From NCBI RefSeq assembly GCF_902686445.1, contig NC_062232.1:73363440-73427439 (forward strand): a DNA stretch of 64,000 nucleotides. The letters run 5' to 3'. Below the pieces are notes generated by a model that had not been told where the DNA came from, made no database searches, and saw only the letters and a program-made list of their open reading frames with translations. How positions within the stretch are numbered: position 1 is the first letter of the stretch; every line of letters starts with the position of its first letter. Shown piece by piece: positions 38,040 through 49,853 of this stretch. The DNA comes from Sciurus carolinensis. Its lineage: Eukaryota > Chordata > Mammalia > Rodentia > Sciuridae. Made by a program: the position numbers and the translations under genes.

Positions 38040-41000
38040 TCATCCACTTATTAGCGATATCATTCTTCCTTTGGTTTTTTGAGATTGGCTTATCTCACTT
38101 AGCATGATATTCTCCAGTTTCATCCATTTGCCTGCAAATGCCATAATTTTATCGTTCTTTATGGCTGAGTAATATTCCATTGTATATATATACCACATTT
38201 TCTTTATCCATTCATCAATTGAAGGACATCTAGGTTGGTTCCACAATCTGGCTATTGTGAACTGAGCAGCTATGAACATTGATGTGGCTGTATCTCTGTA
38301 ATATGCTGATTTTAAGTCCTTTGGGTATAGGCCAAGGAGTGGGATAGCTGGGTCAAATGGTGTTTCCATTCCAAGTTTTCTAAGGAATCTCCACACTGCT
38401 TTCCAGAGTGGCTGCACTAATTTGCAGCCCCACCAGCAATGTAAGAGTGTACCTTTCTCCCCACATCCTCGCCAACACCTGTTGTTGGTTGTATTCTTGA
38501 TAATTGCCATTCTAATTGGGATGAGATGGAATCTTAGGGTGGTTTTGATTTGCATTTCTCTTATTACTAGAGATGTTGAACATTTTTCCATATGTTTGTT
38601 GATTGCTTGTATATCTTCTTCTGTGAAGTGTCTATTCATTTCCTTAGCCCATTTGTCAATTGGATTATTTACATTCTTGGTGTAGAGTTTTTTGAGTTCT
38701 TTATAGATTCTGGAGATTAGCGCTCTATCTGAAGTATGATTGGCAAAGATTTTCTCCCACTCTGTAGGCTCTTTCTTTGCATTGCTGATAGTTTCCGTTG
38801 CTGAGAGAAAGCTTTTTAGTTTGAATCTATCCCAGTTATTAATTCTTGCTTTTATTTCTTGTGCTATGGGAGTCCTGTTGAGGAAGTCTGGTCCTAAGCC
38901 GACATGTTGAAGCTCTGGACCTACTTTTTCTTCTATAAGATGCAAGGTCTCTGGTCTGATTCCAAGATCCTTAATCCATTTTGAGTTTAGTTTCGTGCAT
39001 GGTGAGAGATATGGGTTTAGTTTCATTCTGTTGCATATGGATTTCCAATTCTCCCAGCACCATTTGTTGAAGAGGCTATCTTTTCTCCATTGCATATTTT
39101 TGGCCCCTTTGTCTAGTATGAGAAAATTGTATTTATTTGGGTTTCTGTCCGTGTCCTCTATTCTGTACCATTGATCCACCTTTCTATTTTGGTACCAATA
39201 CCATGCTGTTTTTGTTACTATTGCTTTGTAGTAGAGTTGAAGATCTGGTATTGCGATACCCCCTGCTTCACTCTTTCTGCCAAGGATTGCTTTAGCTATT
39301 CTGGGTTTTTTATTCTTCCAGATGAATTTCATAATTGCTTGCTCTATTTCTGTAAGGTACATCATTGGGATTTTAATTGGAATTGCATTGAATCTGTATA
39401 GCACTTTTGGTAGTATGGCCATTTTGACAATATTAATTCTTCCTATCCAAGAACATGGGAGATCTTTCCATCTTCTAAGGTTTTCTTGAATTTCTTTCTT
39501 TAGTGTTCTGTAGTTCTCATTGTAGAGGTCTTTCACCTCTTTTGTGAGATTGATTCCCAAATACTTTATTTTTTCGAAGCTATTGTGAATGGGGTAGTTT
39601 TCCTAATTTCTCTTTCTGAAGATTCATCACTTATATATAAAAATGCCTTAGATTTATGTGCATTGATCTTGTATCCCGCTACTTTACTGAATTCACTTAT
39701 GAGATCTAAAAGTTTTCTGGTGGAATTTCCTGGTTCCTCTAAGTATACCATCATATCATCAGCAAATAGGGATAGTTTGAGTTCTTCTTTTCCTATTCGT
39801 ATCCCTTTAATTTCTTTGGTCTGTCTAATTGCTCTGGCTAGAGTTTCAAGGACGATATTGAATAGAAGTGGTGAAAGAGGGCATCCCTGCCTTGTTCAAG
39901 TTTTTAGAGGGAATGCTTTCAGCTTTTCACCATTTAGAATGATATTAGCCATGGGCTTAGCGTAGATGGCCTTTACAATGTTAAGGAATGTTCCCACTAT
40001 CCCTATTTTTTCTAGTGTTTTGAGCATGAAGGGGTGCTGTATTTTATCAAATGCTTTTTCTGCATCTATCGAAATAATCATGTGATTCTTGACTTTAAGT
40101 CTATTGATATGGTGAATGACATTTATTGATTTCCTGATGTTGAACCAACCTTGCATCCCTGGGATGAAACCCACTTGATCATGGTGCACTATCTTTTTAA
40201 TATGTTTTGTATGCGATTTGCTAAAATTTTGTTGAGAATTTTTGCGTCGATGTTCATTAAGGATATTGGTCTGAAATTTTCTTTCCTCGATGTGTCTCTG
40301 TCTGGTTTAGGAATCAGGGTAATATTGGCTTCATAGAATGAGTTTGGGAGAGTTCCCTCCTCTTCTATTTTCTGGAATACTTTGAGAAGTATTGGAATGA
40401 GTTCTTCTTTAAAAGTTTTGTAGAACTCGGCTGAGAACCCATCTGGTCCTGGACTTTTCTTTGTTGGAAGGCTTTTGATGACTTCTTCTATTTCATTACT
40501 TGAAATTGGTCTATTTAAATTGTGTATGTCCTCCTCGTTGAGTTTAGGCAATTCATATGTCTCTAGAAACCTGTTGATGTCTTCGAAATTTTCTATTTTG
40601 TTGGAGTATAGATTTTCAAAGTAGCTTCTAATTATGTTTTGTATTTCAGTCGTGTCTGTTGTGATATTTCCTTGTTCATTTCGAATTTTAGTGATTTGGG
40701 TTTTCTCTCGTCTTCTCTTTGTTAGTGTGGCTAAAGGTTTATCAATTTTGTTTATTTTTTCGAAGAACCAACTATTTATTTTGTCAATTTTTTGTATTGT
40801 TTCTTTCGTTTCAATTTCGTTGATTTCAGCTCTCAGTTTAACTATTTCCTGTCTTCTACTACTTTTGGTGTTGGTCTGTTCTTCTTTTTCTAGGGCTATG
40901 AGCTGTAGTGTTAGGTCATTTATTTTTTGAGTTTTACTTCTTTTATTAAATGCGCTCCATGAAATAAATCTTCCTCTAAGTACCGCTTTCATAGTGTCCC

Positions 41001-41889
41001 AGAGATTTTGATATGATGTTTCTTTGTTCTCATTTACCTCTAAGAATTTTTTAATTTCCTTCCTAATATCTTCTGTTATCCATTCATCATATAGTAGCAT
41101 ATTGTTTAATCTCCAGGTGTTGGAGTAGTTTCTGTTTTTTACTCTTTCATTAATTTGTAACTTCAATCCATTATGATCTGATAGAATACAAGGTAGTGTC
41201 TCTATCTTCTTGTATTTGCTGACATTAACTTTGTGGCATAATATATGGTCTATTTTAGAGAAGGATCCATGTGCTGCTGAGAAGAAAGTGTATTCGCTCT
41301 TGGTTGGATGGTATATTCTATAAATGTCTGTTAAGTCTAAATTATTGATTGTGTTATTGAGATCTATGGTTTCTTTGTTCAATTTTTGTTTGGAAGATCT
41401 GTCCAGTGGTGAAAGAGGCGTGTTAAAATCACCTAGTATTATTGTGTTATGGTCTATTTGGTTTCTAAAATTGAGAAGGATTTGTTTAACATACATGGAT
41501 GAGCCACTGTTTGGGGCATAGATGTTTATGATTGTTATATCTTGCTGATTTATGCTTCCCTTAAGCAGTATGAAATGTCCTTCTTTATCCCTTCTAACTA
41601 ACATTGGCTTGAAGTCCACATTATCTGAAATGAGGATGGATACTCCAACTTTTTTGCTGAGCCCATGTGCATGGTATGTTTTTCCCCATCCTTTCACCTT
41701 TAGTCTATGGGTATCTCTTTCTTTGAGGTGAGTCTCTTGCAGGCAACATATTGTTGGATCTTTCTTTTTAATCCAATCTGCCAGTCTATGTCTTTTGATT
41801 GATGAATTCAGGCCATTAACATTCAGGGTTATTATTGAGATATGATTTGTATTCCCAGTCATTTGGTTCATATTTAAAATTTTTGACAC
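38040..41889 (-). pseudogene. L1-A ORF2 (endonuclease/reverse transcriptase), three frameshifts
   Basis: The span equals about 1283 codons, the expected size. From the start at 41889: endonuclease with LQETHL, YAPN, GDFN and SDHN all intact; linker; RT with PLSPLLF and FADD intact; C-terminal cysteine motif [18 protein letters not shown] (C-x3-C-x7-H-x4-C). Open pieces are 41889-40189, 40189-39896, about 39896-39566 and 39560-38040. The breaks are small indels near 40195, 39897 and in an A-run near 39568. No nonsense codon was seen. The protein is therefore not made whole, yet every catalytic motif survives. Confidence 0.94.
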
Positions 41890-41920
41890 ATCTTGGTTCC
41901 TCCTTTATTTGACAGTTCCT

Positions 41921-42934
41921 TTAGGATAATTCCTCCCTTTGCTGATTTGCTTCTTTGTTTTTTATCTCTTCCTCATGAAATATTTTGCTGAGAATGTTCT
42001 GTAATGCTGGCTTTCTTTTTGTAAATTCTTTTAGCTTTTGTTTATCATGGAATGATCTTATTTCATCGTCAAATTTGAAGGTAAGTTTTGCTGGGTATAA
42101 GATTCTTGGTTGGCATCCATTTTCTTTTAGAGCTTGGAAAATGTTGTTCCAGGCCCTTCTAGCTTTTAGGGTCTGGATTGAAAAATCTGCTGATATCCGT
42201 ATTGGTTTCCCCCTGAATGTAATTTGGTTCTTTTCTCTCACAGCCTTTAAAATTCTGTCTTTATTTTGTATATTAGTTATTTTCATTATGATGTGCCTTG
42301 GTGTGGGTCTGTTGTAATTTTGTGTATTTGGAGTCCTATAAGCCTCTTGGACTTGATTTTCCATTTCTTTCTTCAGATTTGGGAAATTTTCTGATATTAT
42401 TTCTTCAAATAGATTGTTCATTCCTTTGGTTTGTTTCTCTAAGCCTTCCTCAATCCCAATAATTCTCAAATTTGGCCTTTTCATGATATCCCATAGCTCT
42501 TGGAGATTCTGTTCATGATTTCTCACCATCTTCTCTGTTTGTTCAACTTTGTTTTCAAGGTTAAATATTTTGTCTTCAATATCTGAAGTTCTGTCTTCCA
42601 GCTGTTCTATCCTATTGGTTATGCTTTCTATGGAGTTCTTAATTTGGTTTATTGTTTCCTTCATTTCAAGGATTTCTGTTTGGTTTTTTTTCAATATCTC
42701 TAACTCTTTATTGAAATGATCTTTTGCTTCCTGAATTTGCTCTGTTAACTGTCGATTGGTGCGATCGTTCAATGCCTACATTTGCTCTTTCATCTCATCG
42801 TTTGCTTCCCTAATCATTTTAATTATGTACATTCTGAACTCCCTTTCTCTCATTTCTTCTGCCATGCTGTTGTTGGATTTTATTGATGTAACATCTAGAT
42901 TTGTTTGGGGCATTTTCTTCCCTTGTTTTCTCAT
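41921..42934 (-). pseudogene. L1-A ORF1, single nonsense codon
   Basis: ATG at 42934 to the stop at 41921 gives 337 codons, the usual ORF1p size. The coiled-coil half (LEDRTSDIEDKIFNLENKVEQ) and RNA-binding half (RAWNNIFQALKENG, HDKQKLKEF) are open. The only break seen is TAG at about 42773-42775 where sister copies have CAG (QALNDRTN). Reinitiation at the next Met (42772) would give a 283-residue protein without its N-terminus. ORF2 begins 31 bp downstream. Confidence 0.92.
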
Positions 42935-44771
42935 ATTGTTCAGGAATCAGTGGGTCATTAAGATATTGCAGATTTCCTCTATCAACTTATAATGTCCCTG
43001 AAGATTGCTAGTATATCCCCTCTTATCCTTCAGTAGCCTGAAGTCTTGGAGGAGGTTGATAATGCAGAGCTCCACGAAGAAGCTGCCTCTCTAGGTGTGG
43101 TAACCCTCAGGTGGCGTATATTCCCTGCTAGTGGGCGGAGGTGCCTCCACTTGTTGACCAATGGTCATCCAAAGGGGAAGTAGACTGTAGGCTGAGGCAA
43201 GGCCTGTTTGTGCCTATGTCTCTGGCTTTACCGTCCCTGTGGGAAAACCTCCCCCTGCCGGGAAGAGTCACTCAGTGGGGACGTCTCGCTAGTCAGTTGC
43301 CCTCCTAGAGGTTCCCCTCAATCTACAACTACCACCTGGGCTGGGCTGTCTTCTTCTGCAACGATCCCAGGGGCCCGGACCTACGCCCTGGGCCTGGGAG
43401 CCTCACCCTTCGCAGGCGAGTCTCCTTAGGCTGCCTCTCCCAGAGAATCTGCCTGCCGCCCTGGAAACTTCGCTCCGCCCCTAGGCGTGTCTCTGTGCGG
43501 CTCTTCCAGCAAGAAGCCACCTAGCTCCTGGGACCCTGCTCTGCACCAATCGCCTGGCTATGCAGCCCCTCCCCTGAGCCACCACCTGGAGCCCCGTACA
43601 ATAGCTCCGAGACACAGAGACCTGCCACACACCTCCTCCTCCGGACAGCCGCCCGGTTTCCGACGCAGTCACTAGGAATCCAAACAACTCACTTCAGGTC
43701 TCCTCCTCCCACCAACCCCCCGTAGCCCTAGGCAGTCACTCCAAGTCCAAGTGACCCGCCCTGTTCCTCCTCCTCCTCCTTGGGGTAGCCCCCCGGGTGT
43801 TCAGGAGCGGTGGCTCCGAGACCAGGTGACTCACCACGCTCCTCCTCCAGGCAGGCCACCGGTGTTCAGGAGCGGTTGGTTTTAGTCCAATCAGCTCACC
43901 ACTCGCCTCCTCCTCTGGCAACCGCCTATGGTTCTGGTGCAGTCACTCCCAGACTAAGCGTCCCACCGCTCTCCTCCTCCAGGCAGGCCACCAGTGTTCT
44001 GGAGCAGCTGCTCAGAGTTCAAACAGCTCGTCATGCAGCTCCTCCTTCGGCAACCGCCCGCAGCTCTGATGCAGTCACTCCCAGGTCAAGCAACACGCCA
44101 CGCTCCTCCTCCTCCTACGGGCAACCTCCCGGCACTCAGGAGCACTCGCTCTGAGTTGAAACAGTTCACCACGCGACTCCTCCTCTGGCAACCGCCTGTG
44201 GTTCTGATGCAGTCACTCCCAGACCAAGCGTCCCGCCGCGCTCCTCCTCTTCCTCCGGGCAGTCCCCCGGCGCTCAGGAGCGCCCACTCTGAGTTCAAAC
44301 AGCTCACCACGCAGCTCCTCCTCTGGCAACCGCCCGTGGCTCTGATGCAGTCACTCCTAGACCCAAGCGACCCGCCGGGCCTCTCCTCCTCCTCCGGGCA
44401 ACCCCCCGGTGTTTGGAAGCGGTCACTCTGGGTCCAAACAGCTCGCCACACAGCTCCTCCCCAGGCAGCCGCCCGGAGCCCCAGCGGCTGCTCGAGTCCA
44501 AGCGCTATGCTGAGCCGCCTCCTCTACGATGATCCCAGTTGTCCGTGTTTACCGCTCCAGCGGGGGGAGGGGCGTCTCACCGAGCAACTCCACTTCACAA
44601 ATTTCCTGCGTTACGGGGCTACCGCCCCATCCGGGACGCCTCCCCAACAGGAGAGACTCACCCGGCAGCTTTGAGTTGGTCCCAAGTCTCTCACTATCTC
44701 CTCTTTTGAATCTTGCATCCTGGAGCAGCGTGAAATGCAGCCACCCTCTAGTCCGCCATCTTGGCCCCCCC
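42935..44771 (-). promoter_or_regulatory. L1-A 5' UTR / promoter region
   Basis: About 1.84 kb upstream of ORF1. The 5' tip carries CCAAGATGG-type sequence, shared in position with other mammalian L1s. Most of the rest is the 69-bp array listed separately, followed by non-repeated CpG-rich sequence. L1 5' UTRs act as internal Pol II promoters; that this one does is inference. Many open frames on both strands here are composition effects. Confidence 0.8.
43725..44500 (-). repeat. L1-A 5' UTR tandem array, about 69-bp units in 138-bp pairs
   Basis: The word GCAGTCACTCC begins at 43732, 43939, 44071, 44209 and 44347, i.e. spacings of 207, 132, 138 and 138 bp. Between them a half-unit with CTCAGGAGC and CAAACAGCTC recurs. 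All units share CTCCTCCTCC and CAACCGCC/CAGGCCACC. So the base period is about 69 bp (207 = 3 x 69), organised mainly as dimers, with about eleven units. Confidence 0.8.
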
Positions 44772-44786
44772 AGGGCAATGATGTTT
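44772..44786. repeat. L1-A target duplication, right copy
   Basis: AGGGCAATGATGTTT, identical to 37745-37759. Confidence 0.93.
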
Positions 44787-44942
44787 GATTCATTATTTTT
44801 TTCCCTTTCCTCCCACCCCTCCCACCCCTCTTTTCCCTCTATACATTCCTTCTTTCCTCCATTCTTACCACTGTCCTTATCCCTAACCCTAAACCTAACC
44901 CTAACCCTAACACTAACCCCTCCCACCCCCCATTATATGTTC
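44787..44942 (-). other. L1-B 3' UTR with telomere-like repeats
   Basis: The plus strand reads CCCTAACCCTAAACCTAACC and on, about six near-perfect CCCTAA units at 44880-44920, inside a C-rich tract. In element sense these are TTAGGG repeats next to G-runs. Confidence 0.88.
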
Positions 44943-47900
44943 TCATCCGCTTATCAGCGAGATCATTCGTCCTTTAGTTTTTTGAGATTGACTTATCTCA
45001 CTTAGCATGATATTCTCCAATTTCATCCATTTGCCTGCAAATGCCATAATTTTATCATTCTTCATGGCGGAGTAATATTCCATTTTATATATATGTCAAA
45101 GTTTCTTTATCCATTCATTAACTGAAGGGCATCTAGGTTGGTTCCACAATCTGGCTATTGTGAATTGAGCAGCAATGAACATTGATGTGGCTGTATCTCC
45201 GTAGTATGCTGATTTTAAGTCCTTTGGGTATAGGCCATGGAGTGGGATAGCTGGGTCAAATGGTGGTTCCATTCCAAGTTTTCTGAGGAATCTCCATACT
45301 ATTTTCCAGAGTGGCTGCACTAATTTGCAACCCCACCAGCAATGTATGAGTGTACCTTTTTCCCCACATCCTCGCCAACACCTATTGTTGTTTGTGTTCT
45401 TGATAATTGCCATTCTAATTGGGATGAGATGAAATCTTAGGGTAGTTTTGATTTGCATTTCTCTTATTACTAGAGATGTTGAACATTTTTTCATATATCT
45501 GCTGATTGCTTGTACATCTTCTTCTGTGAAGTGTCTGTTCATTTCCTTAGCCCATTTGTTGATTGGATTATTTGTATTCTTGGTGTAGAGTTTTTTGAGT
45601 TCTTTATAGATTCTGGAAATTAGCACTCTATCTGAAGTATGAGTGGCAAAGATTTTCTCCCACTCTGTAGGCTCTCTCTTCACATTACTGAGAGTTTCCT
45701 TTGCTGAGAGAAAGCTTTTAGTTTGAATCTATCCCAGTTGTTGATTCTTGCTTTTATTTCTTGTGCTATGGGTGTCCTGTTAAGGAAGTCTGATCCTAAG
45801 CCAACAAGTTGAAGGTTTGGGCCTACTTTTTCTTCTATAAGATGCAAGGGCTCTGGTCTGATTCCAAGGTCCTTGATCCATTTTGAGTTGGGTTTTGTGT
45901 AGGGTGAGAGATAGGGGTTTAATTTCATTCTGTTGCATATGGTTTTCCAGTTTTCCCAGCACCATTTGTAGAAGAGGCTATCTTTTCTCCATTTTATATT
46001 TTTGGCACCTTTGTATAGTATGAGAAAACTGTATTTATTTGGGTTTGTGTCCATGTCCTCTTCTGTACCCATTGATCTACCTGTCTATTTTGGTACCAAT
46101 ACCATGCCGTTTTTGTTACTATTGCTTTGTAGTAGAGTTGAAGATCTGGTATTGCGATATCCCCTGCTTTGATCTTTCTACTGAGGATTGCTCTAGCTAT
46201 TCTGGTTTTTATTCTTCCAGATGAATTTCATAATTGCTTGCTCTATTTCTGCAAGGTACATCATTGGGATATTAATTGGAATTGCATTGAATCTGTATAG
46301 CACTTTTGGTAGTATGGCCATTTTGACGATATTAATTCTGCCTATCCAAGAACATGGGAGATTTTTCCACCTTCTAAGGTTTTCTTTAATTTCTTTCTTT
46401 AGTGCTCTGTAGTTCTCATTGTAGAGGTCTTTCACCTCTTTTGTGAGAATGATTCCCAAGTATTTTATTTTTTTCAATGCTATTGTGAATAGGGTAGTTT
46501 TTTAACTTCTCTTTTGAAGATTCATCACTTATGTATAAAAATGCATTGGAATTATGAGCATTGATCTTGTAAGCCGCTACATTACTGAATTCAATTATGA
46601 GTTCTAAAAGTTTTCTGGTGGAATTTTCAGGTTCCTCTAAATATATAATCATGTCATCAGCAAACAGGGACAGTTTGAGTTCTTCTTTTCCAATTTGTAT
46701 CCCTTTAATTTCTTTGGTTTGTCTAATTGCTCTGGCTAGAGTCTCAGGGACGATGTTGAATAGAAGTGGTGAAAGAGGGCATCCCTGACGTGTTCCAGTT
46801 TTTAGGGGGAACGCTTTCAGTTTTTCACCATTCAAAATGATATTGGCCATGGGCTTAGCGTAGATGGCCTTTATAATGTTAAGGAATGTTCCCACTACCC
46901 CAATTTTTCTAGTGTTTTGAGCATGAAGGGATGCTGTATTTTATCAAATAATTTTTCTGCATCTATTGAAATAATCATGTGATTCTTAATTTTAGTTCTG
47001 TTGATATAGTGAATAACATTTATTGATTTCTGGATGTTGAACCAACCTTGCATCCCTGGGATAAAACCCACCTGATCATGGTGCACTATATTTTTAATAT
47101 ATTTTTGTATGCGATTTGCTAAAATTTTGTTGAGAATTTTTGCATTGATCTTCATTAAGTATATCGGTCTGAAATTTTCTTTCCTCGATGTGTCTCTGTC
47201 TGGTTTATGTATCAGGGTGATATTGGCTTCATAGAATGAGTTTAGGAGGGTTCCCTCCTCTTCTACTTCATGGACTACTTTGAGGAGTATTGGAATGAGC
47301 TCTTCTTTAAAGGTTTTGTAGAACTCGGCTGAGAACACATCTGGTCCCGGACTTTTCTTTGTTGGTAGGCTTTTGATGACCTCTTCTATTTCTTTGCTTG
47401 AAATTGATTTATTTAAGTTGTGTATGTCCTCCTCGTTCACTTTAGGTAATTCATACGTCTCTAGAAACTTTTTGATGTCTTCGAGGTTTTCCATTTTGTT
47501 GGAGTATAGATTTTCAAAATAGCTTCTAATAATGTTTTGAATTTCACTCGTGTCTGTTGTGATATTTCCTTGTTCATTCCGAATTTTAGGAATTTGAGTT
47601 TTCTCTATCTTTCTCTTTGTTAGTGTTGCTAAGGTTTTATCAATTTTCTTTATTTTTTTAAAGAACCAACTATTTATTTTGTTAATTTTTCCGATTGTTT
47701 CGTTTCGATTTCGTTGATTTCGGCTCTGATTTTAACTATTTCCTATCTTCTACTACTTTTGGTATTGGTCTGCTCTTCTTATTCTAGGGCTTTGAGGTGT
47801 AGTGTTAAGTCCTTTATTTGTTGATTTCTACTTCTTTTGTTGAATGCGCCCCATGAAATAAATCTTCCTCTAAGTACTGCTTTCATAGTGTCCCACAGAT

Positions 47901-48761
47901 TTTGATAAGATGTGTCTTTGTTCTCGTTTACTTTTAAGAATTTTTTAATTTTCCTCCTGGTGTCTTCTGTTATCCATTCATCATATAATAGTGTATTATT
48001 TAATATCCAGATATTGGAGAAGTTTCTTTTTTTTATTCTGTCATTTATTTCTAATTTCAATCCATTATGGTCTGATCGAGTACAAAGTAGTATCTCTGTC
48101 TTCCTGTATTTGCTAACAGTAGCTTTGTGGCATAAAATATGGTCTATTTTAGAGAAGGATCCATGTGCTGCTGAGAAGAAAGTGTATTCATTCTTTGTTG
48201 GATGGTATATTCTATATATGTCGGTTAAGTCTAAAATGTTGATTGTGTTATTGAGATCTATGGTTTCTTTATTCAATTTTTGTTTGGAAGATCTATCCAG
48301 TGGTGAGAGAGGTGTGTTAAAATTGCCTAGTATTATCGTGTTGTGGTCTATTTGATTTCTGGAATTGAGAAGGATTTGTTTGACGTACGTGGATGAGCCA
48401 ATGTTCGGGGCATAGATATTTATGATTGTTATGTCTTGCTGATTTATGCTTCCCTTAAGCAGCATGTAATGTCCTTTATCCCTTCTGACTAGTTTTAGCT
48501 TGAAGTCCACATTATCTGAAATGAGGATGGATACTTCAGCTTTTTTGCTGTGTCCGTGTGCACGGTATGTTTTTCTCATCCTTTCACCTTTAGTCTATGG
48601 GTATCTCTTTCTATGAGATGAGTCTCTTGCAGGCAGCATATTGTTGGATTTTTCTTTTTAATCCAATCTGCCAATCTATGTCTTTTGATTGATGAGTTCA
48701 GGTCATTAACATTCAGGGTTATTATTGTGATATGATTTGTATTCCCAGTCATTTGACTCAT
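44943..48761 (-). pseudogene. L1-B ORF2, heavily broken
   Basis: Start at 48761 ([10 protein letters not shown]), stop at 44943-44945. Open pieces in order: 48761-48576, 48579-47779 (endonuclease; GNFN replaces GDFN, SDHN kept), 47494-46895, 46895-46416 (RT with [13 protein letters not shown] intact), 46477-46193, 46072-45680, and 45683-45096 ([18 protein letters not shown]). At least six indels or stops separate them. The D-to-N change in the endonuclease motif would itself be damaging. Confidence 0.92.
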
Positions 48762-48805
48762 TTTTGTTTTTTGACATGATTTGGTTTCTCCTTTATTTGG
48801 CTATT

Positions 48806-49853
48806 CCTTTAGGCTAGTTCCTCCCATTGCTGATTTGCATCATTGTTTTTCATCTCTTCCTCATGGAATATTTTTCTGAGAATGTTCTGTAATGCTGGCT
48901 TTCTTTTTGTAAATTCCTTTAGCTTTTGTTTATCATGGAAGGATCTTATTTTGTTGTCAAATCTGAAAGTAAGTTTTGCTGGGTATAAGATTCTTGGTTG
49001 GCATCCATTTTCTTTCAGGGCTTGGTAAATGTTGTGCCAGGCCCTTCTAACTTTTAGCGTCTGCATTGAAAAATCTGGTGATATTCTTATTTGTTTCCCC
49101 CTAAATGTAATTTGATTCTTTCTCTTGCAGCCTTTAAAATTCTGTCTTTATTTTGTATGTTAGTTATTTTCATAATAATGTGCCTTGGTGTGGGTCTGTT
49201 GTAATTTTGTATATTTGGAGTCCTATAAGCCTCTTGTACTTGGTTTTCCATTTCGTTCTTCAGATTTGGGAAATTTTCTGATATTATTTCATTGAATAGC
49301 TTGTTCATTCATTTGGTTTGTTTCTCTAAGCCTTCCTCAATCCCAATAATTCTTAAATTTGGCCTTTTCATGATATCCCATAATTCTGTAGATTCTGTTC
49401 GTGATTTCTTACCATCTTCTCTGTTTGGCCAACTTTGTTTTCAAGATAATATATTTTGTCTTCAATGTCTGAGGTTCTGTCTTCCAGGTGTTCTATCCTA
49501 TTGGTTATGCTTTCTATGGAGTTTTTAACTTGGTTTATTGTTTCCTTCATTTCAAGGATTTCTGTTTGTTTTTGTTTCAGTACCTCTAACTCTTTATTGA
49601 AATGATCTCTTGCTTCCCGTATTTGGTCTTTTAACTGTTGATTGGTGCGATCATTTAGTGCCTGCATTTGCTCTTTCATCTCCTCCTTCAATGCCTGCAT
49701 TTGCTCTTTCATCTCCTCATTTTCTTCTCTGATTGTTTTAATTATGTACATTCTGAACTCCCTTTCTGACATTTCTTCTGCTGTGCTGTCATTGGGTTTT
49801 ATTGATGTAGTATCTAGGTTTGTTTGGGACATTTTCTTCCCTTGTTTTCTCAT
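48806..49853 (-). pseudogene. L1-B ORF1, broken, with internal duplication
   Basis: Start at 49853. The first 161 codons are open and contain a tandem duplication, EEMKEQMQALK then EEMKEQMQALN, absent from copy 1 and L1-A. The remainder is split into 49308-49087 and 49066-48809 (RAWHNIYQALKENG). The duplication lies in the coiled-coil N-terminal region and adds 11 codons. Confidence 0.9.

Larger units (their letters stand above)
37760..44771 (-). mobile_element. L1-A, full-length young L1 nested in L1-B
   Basis: A complete element on the minus strand of about 7.0 kb: 5' end at GGGGGGCCAAGATGGCGG-like text (44771), a tandem-repeat 5' UTR, ORF1 (42934-41921), ORF2 (41889-38040), 3' UTR and long poly(A). 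A perfect 15-bp duplication flanks it. It is the best preserved copy in the window, with one nonsense codon in ORF1 and three frameshifts in ORF2. Insertion into L1-B makes it the younger of the two. Confidence 0.96.

Noticed and set aside
40634..40930. Hydrophobic membrane-like frames opposite the L1 copies
   Set aside because: Antisense shadows of ORF2; A-rich coding sequence gives Phe/Leu/Ser-rich frames on the other strand.
43994..44674. 226-codon plus-strand frame, rich in Pro, Ser and Gln
   Set aside because: Made by the 69-bp array of the L1-A 5' UTR; several overlapping frames on both strands show the same effect.
44876..44922. True interstitial telomere from a chromosome fusion
   Set aside because: The repeat is at a fixed place in the L1 3' UTR and appears in degenerate form in three other copies.
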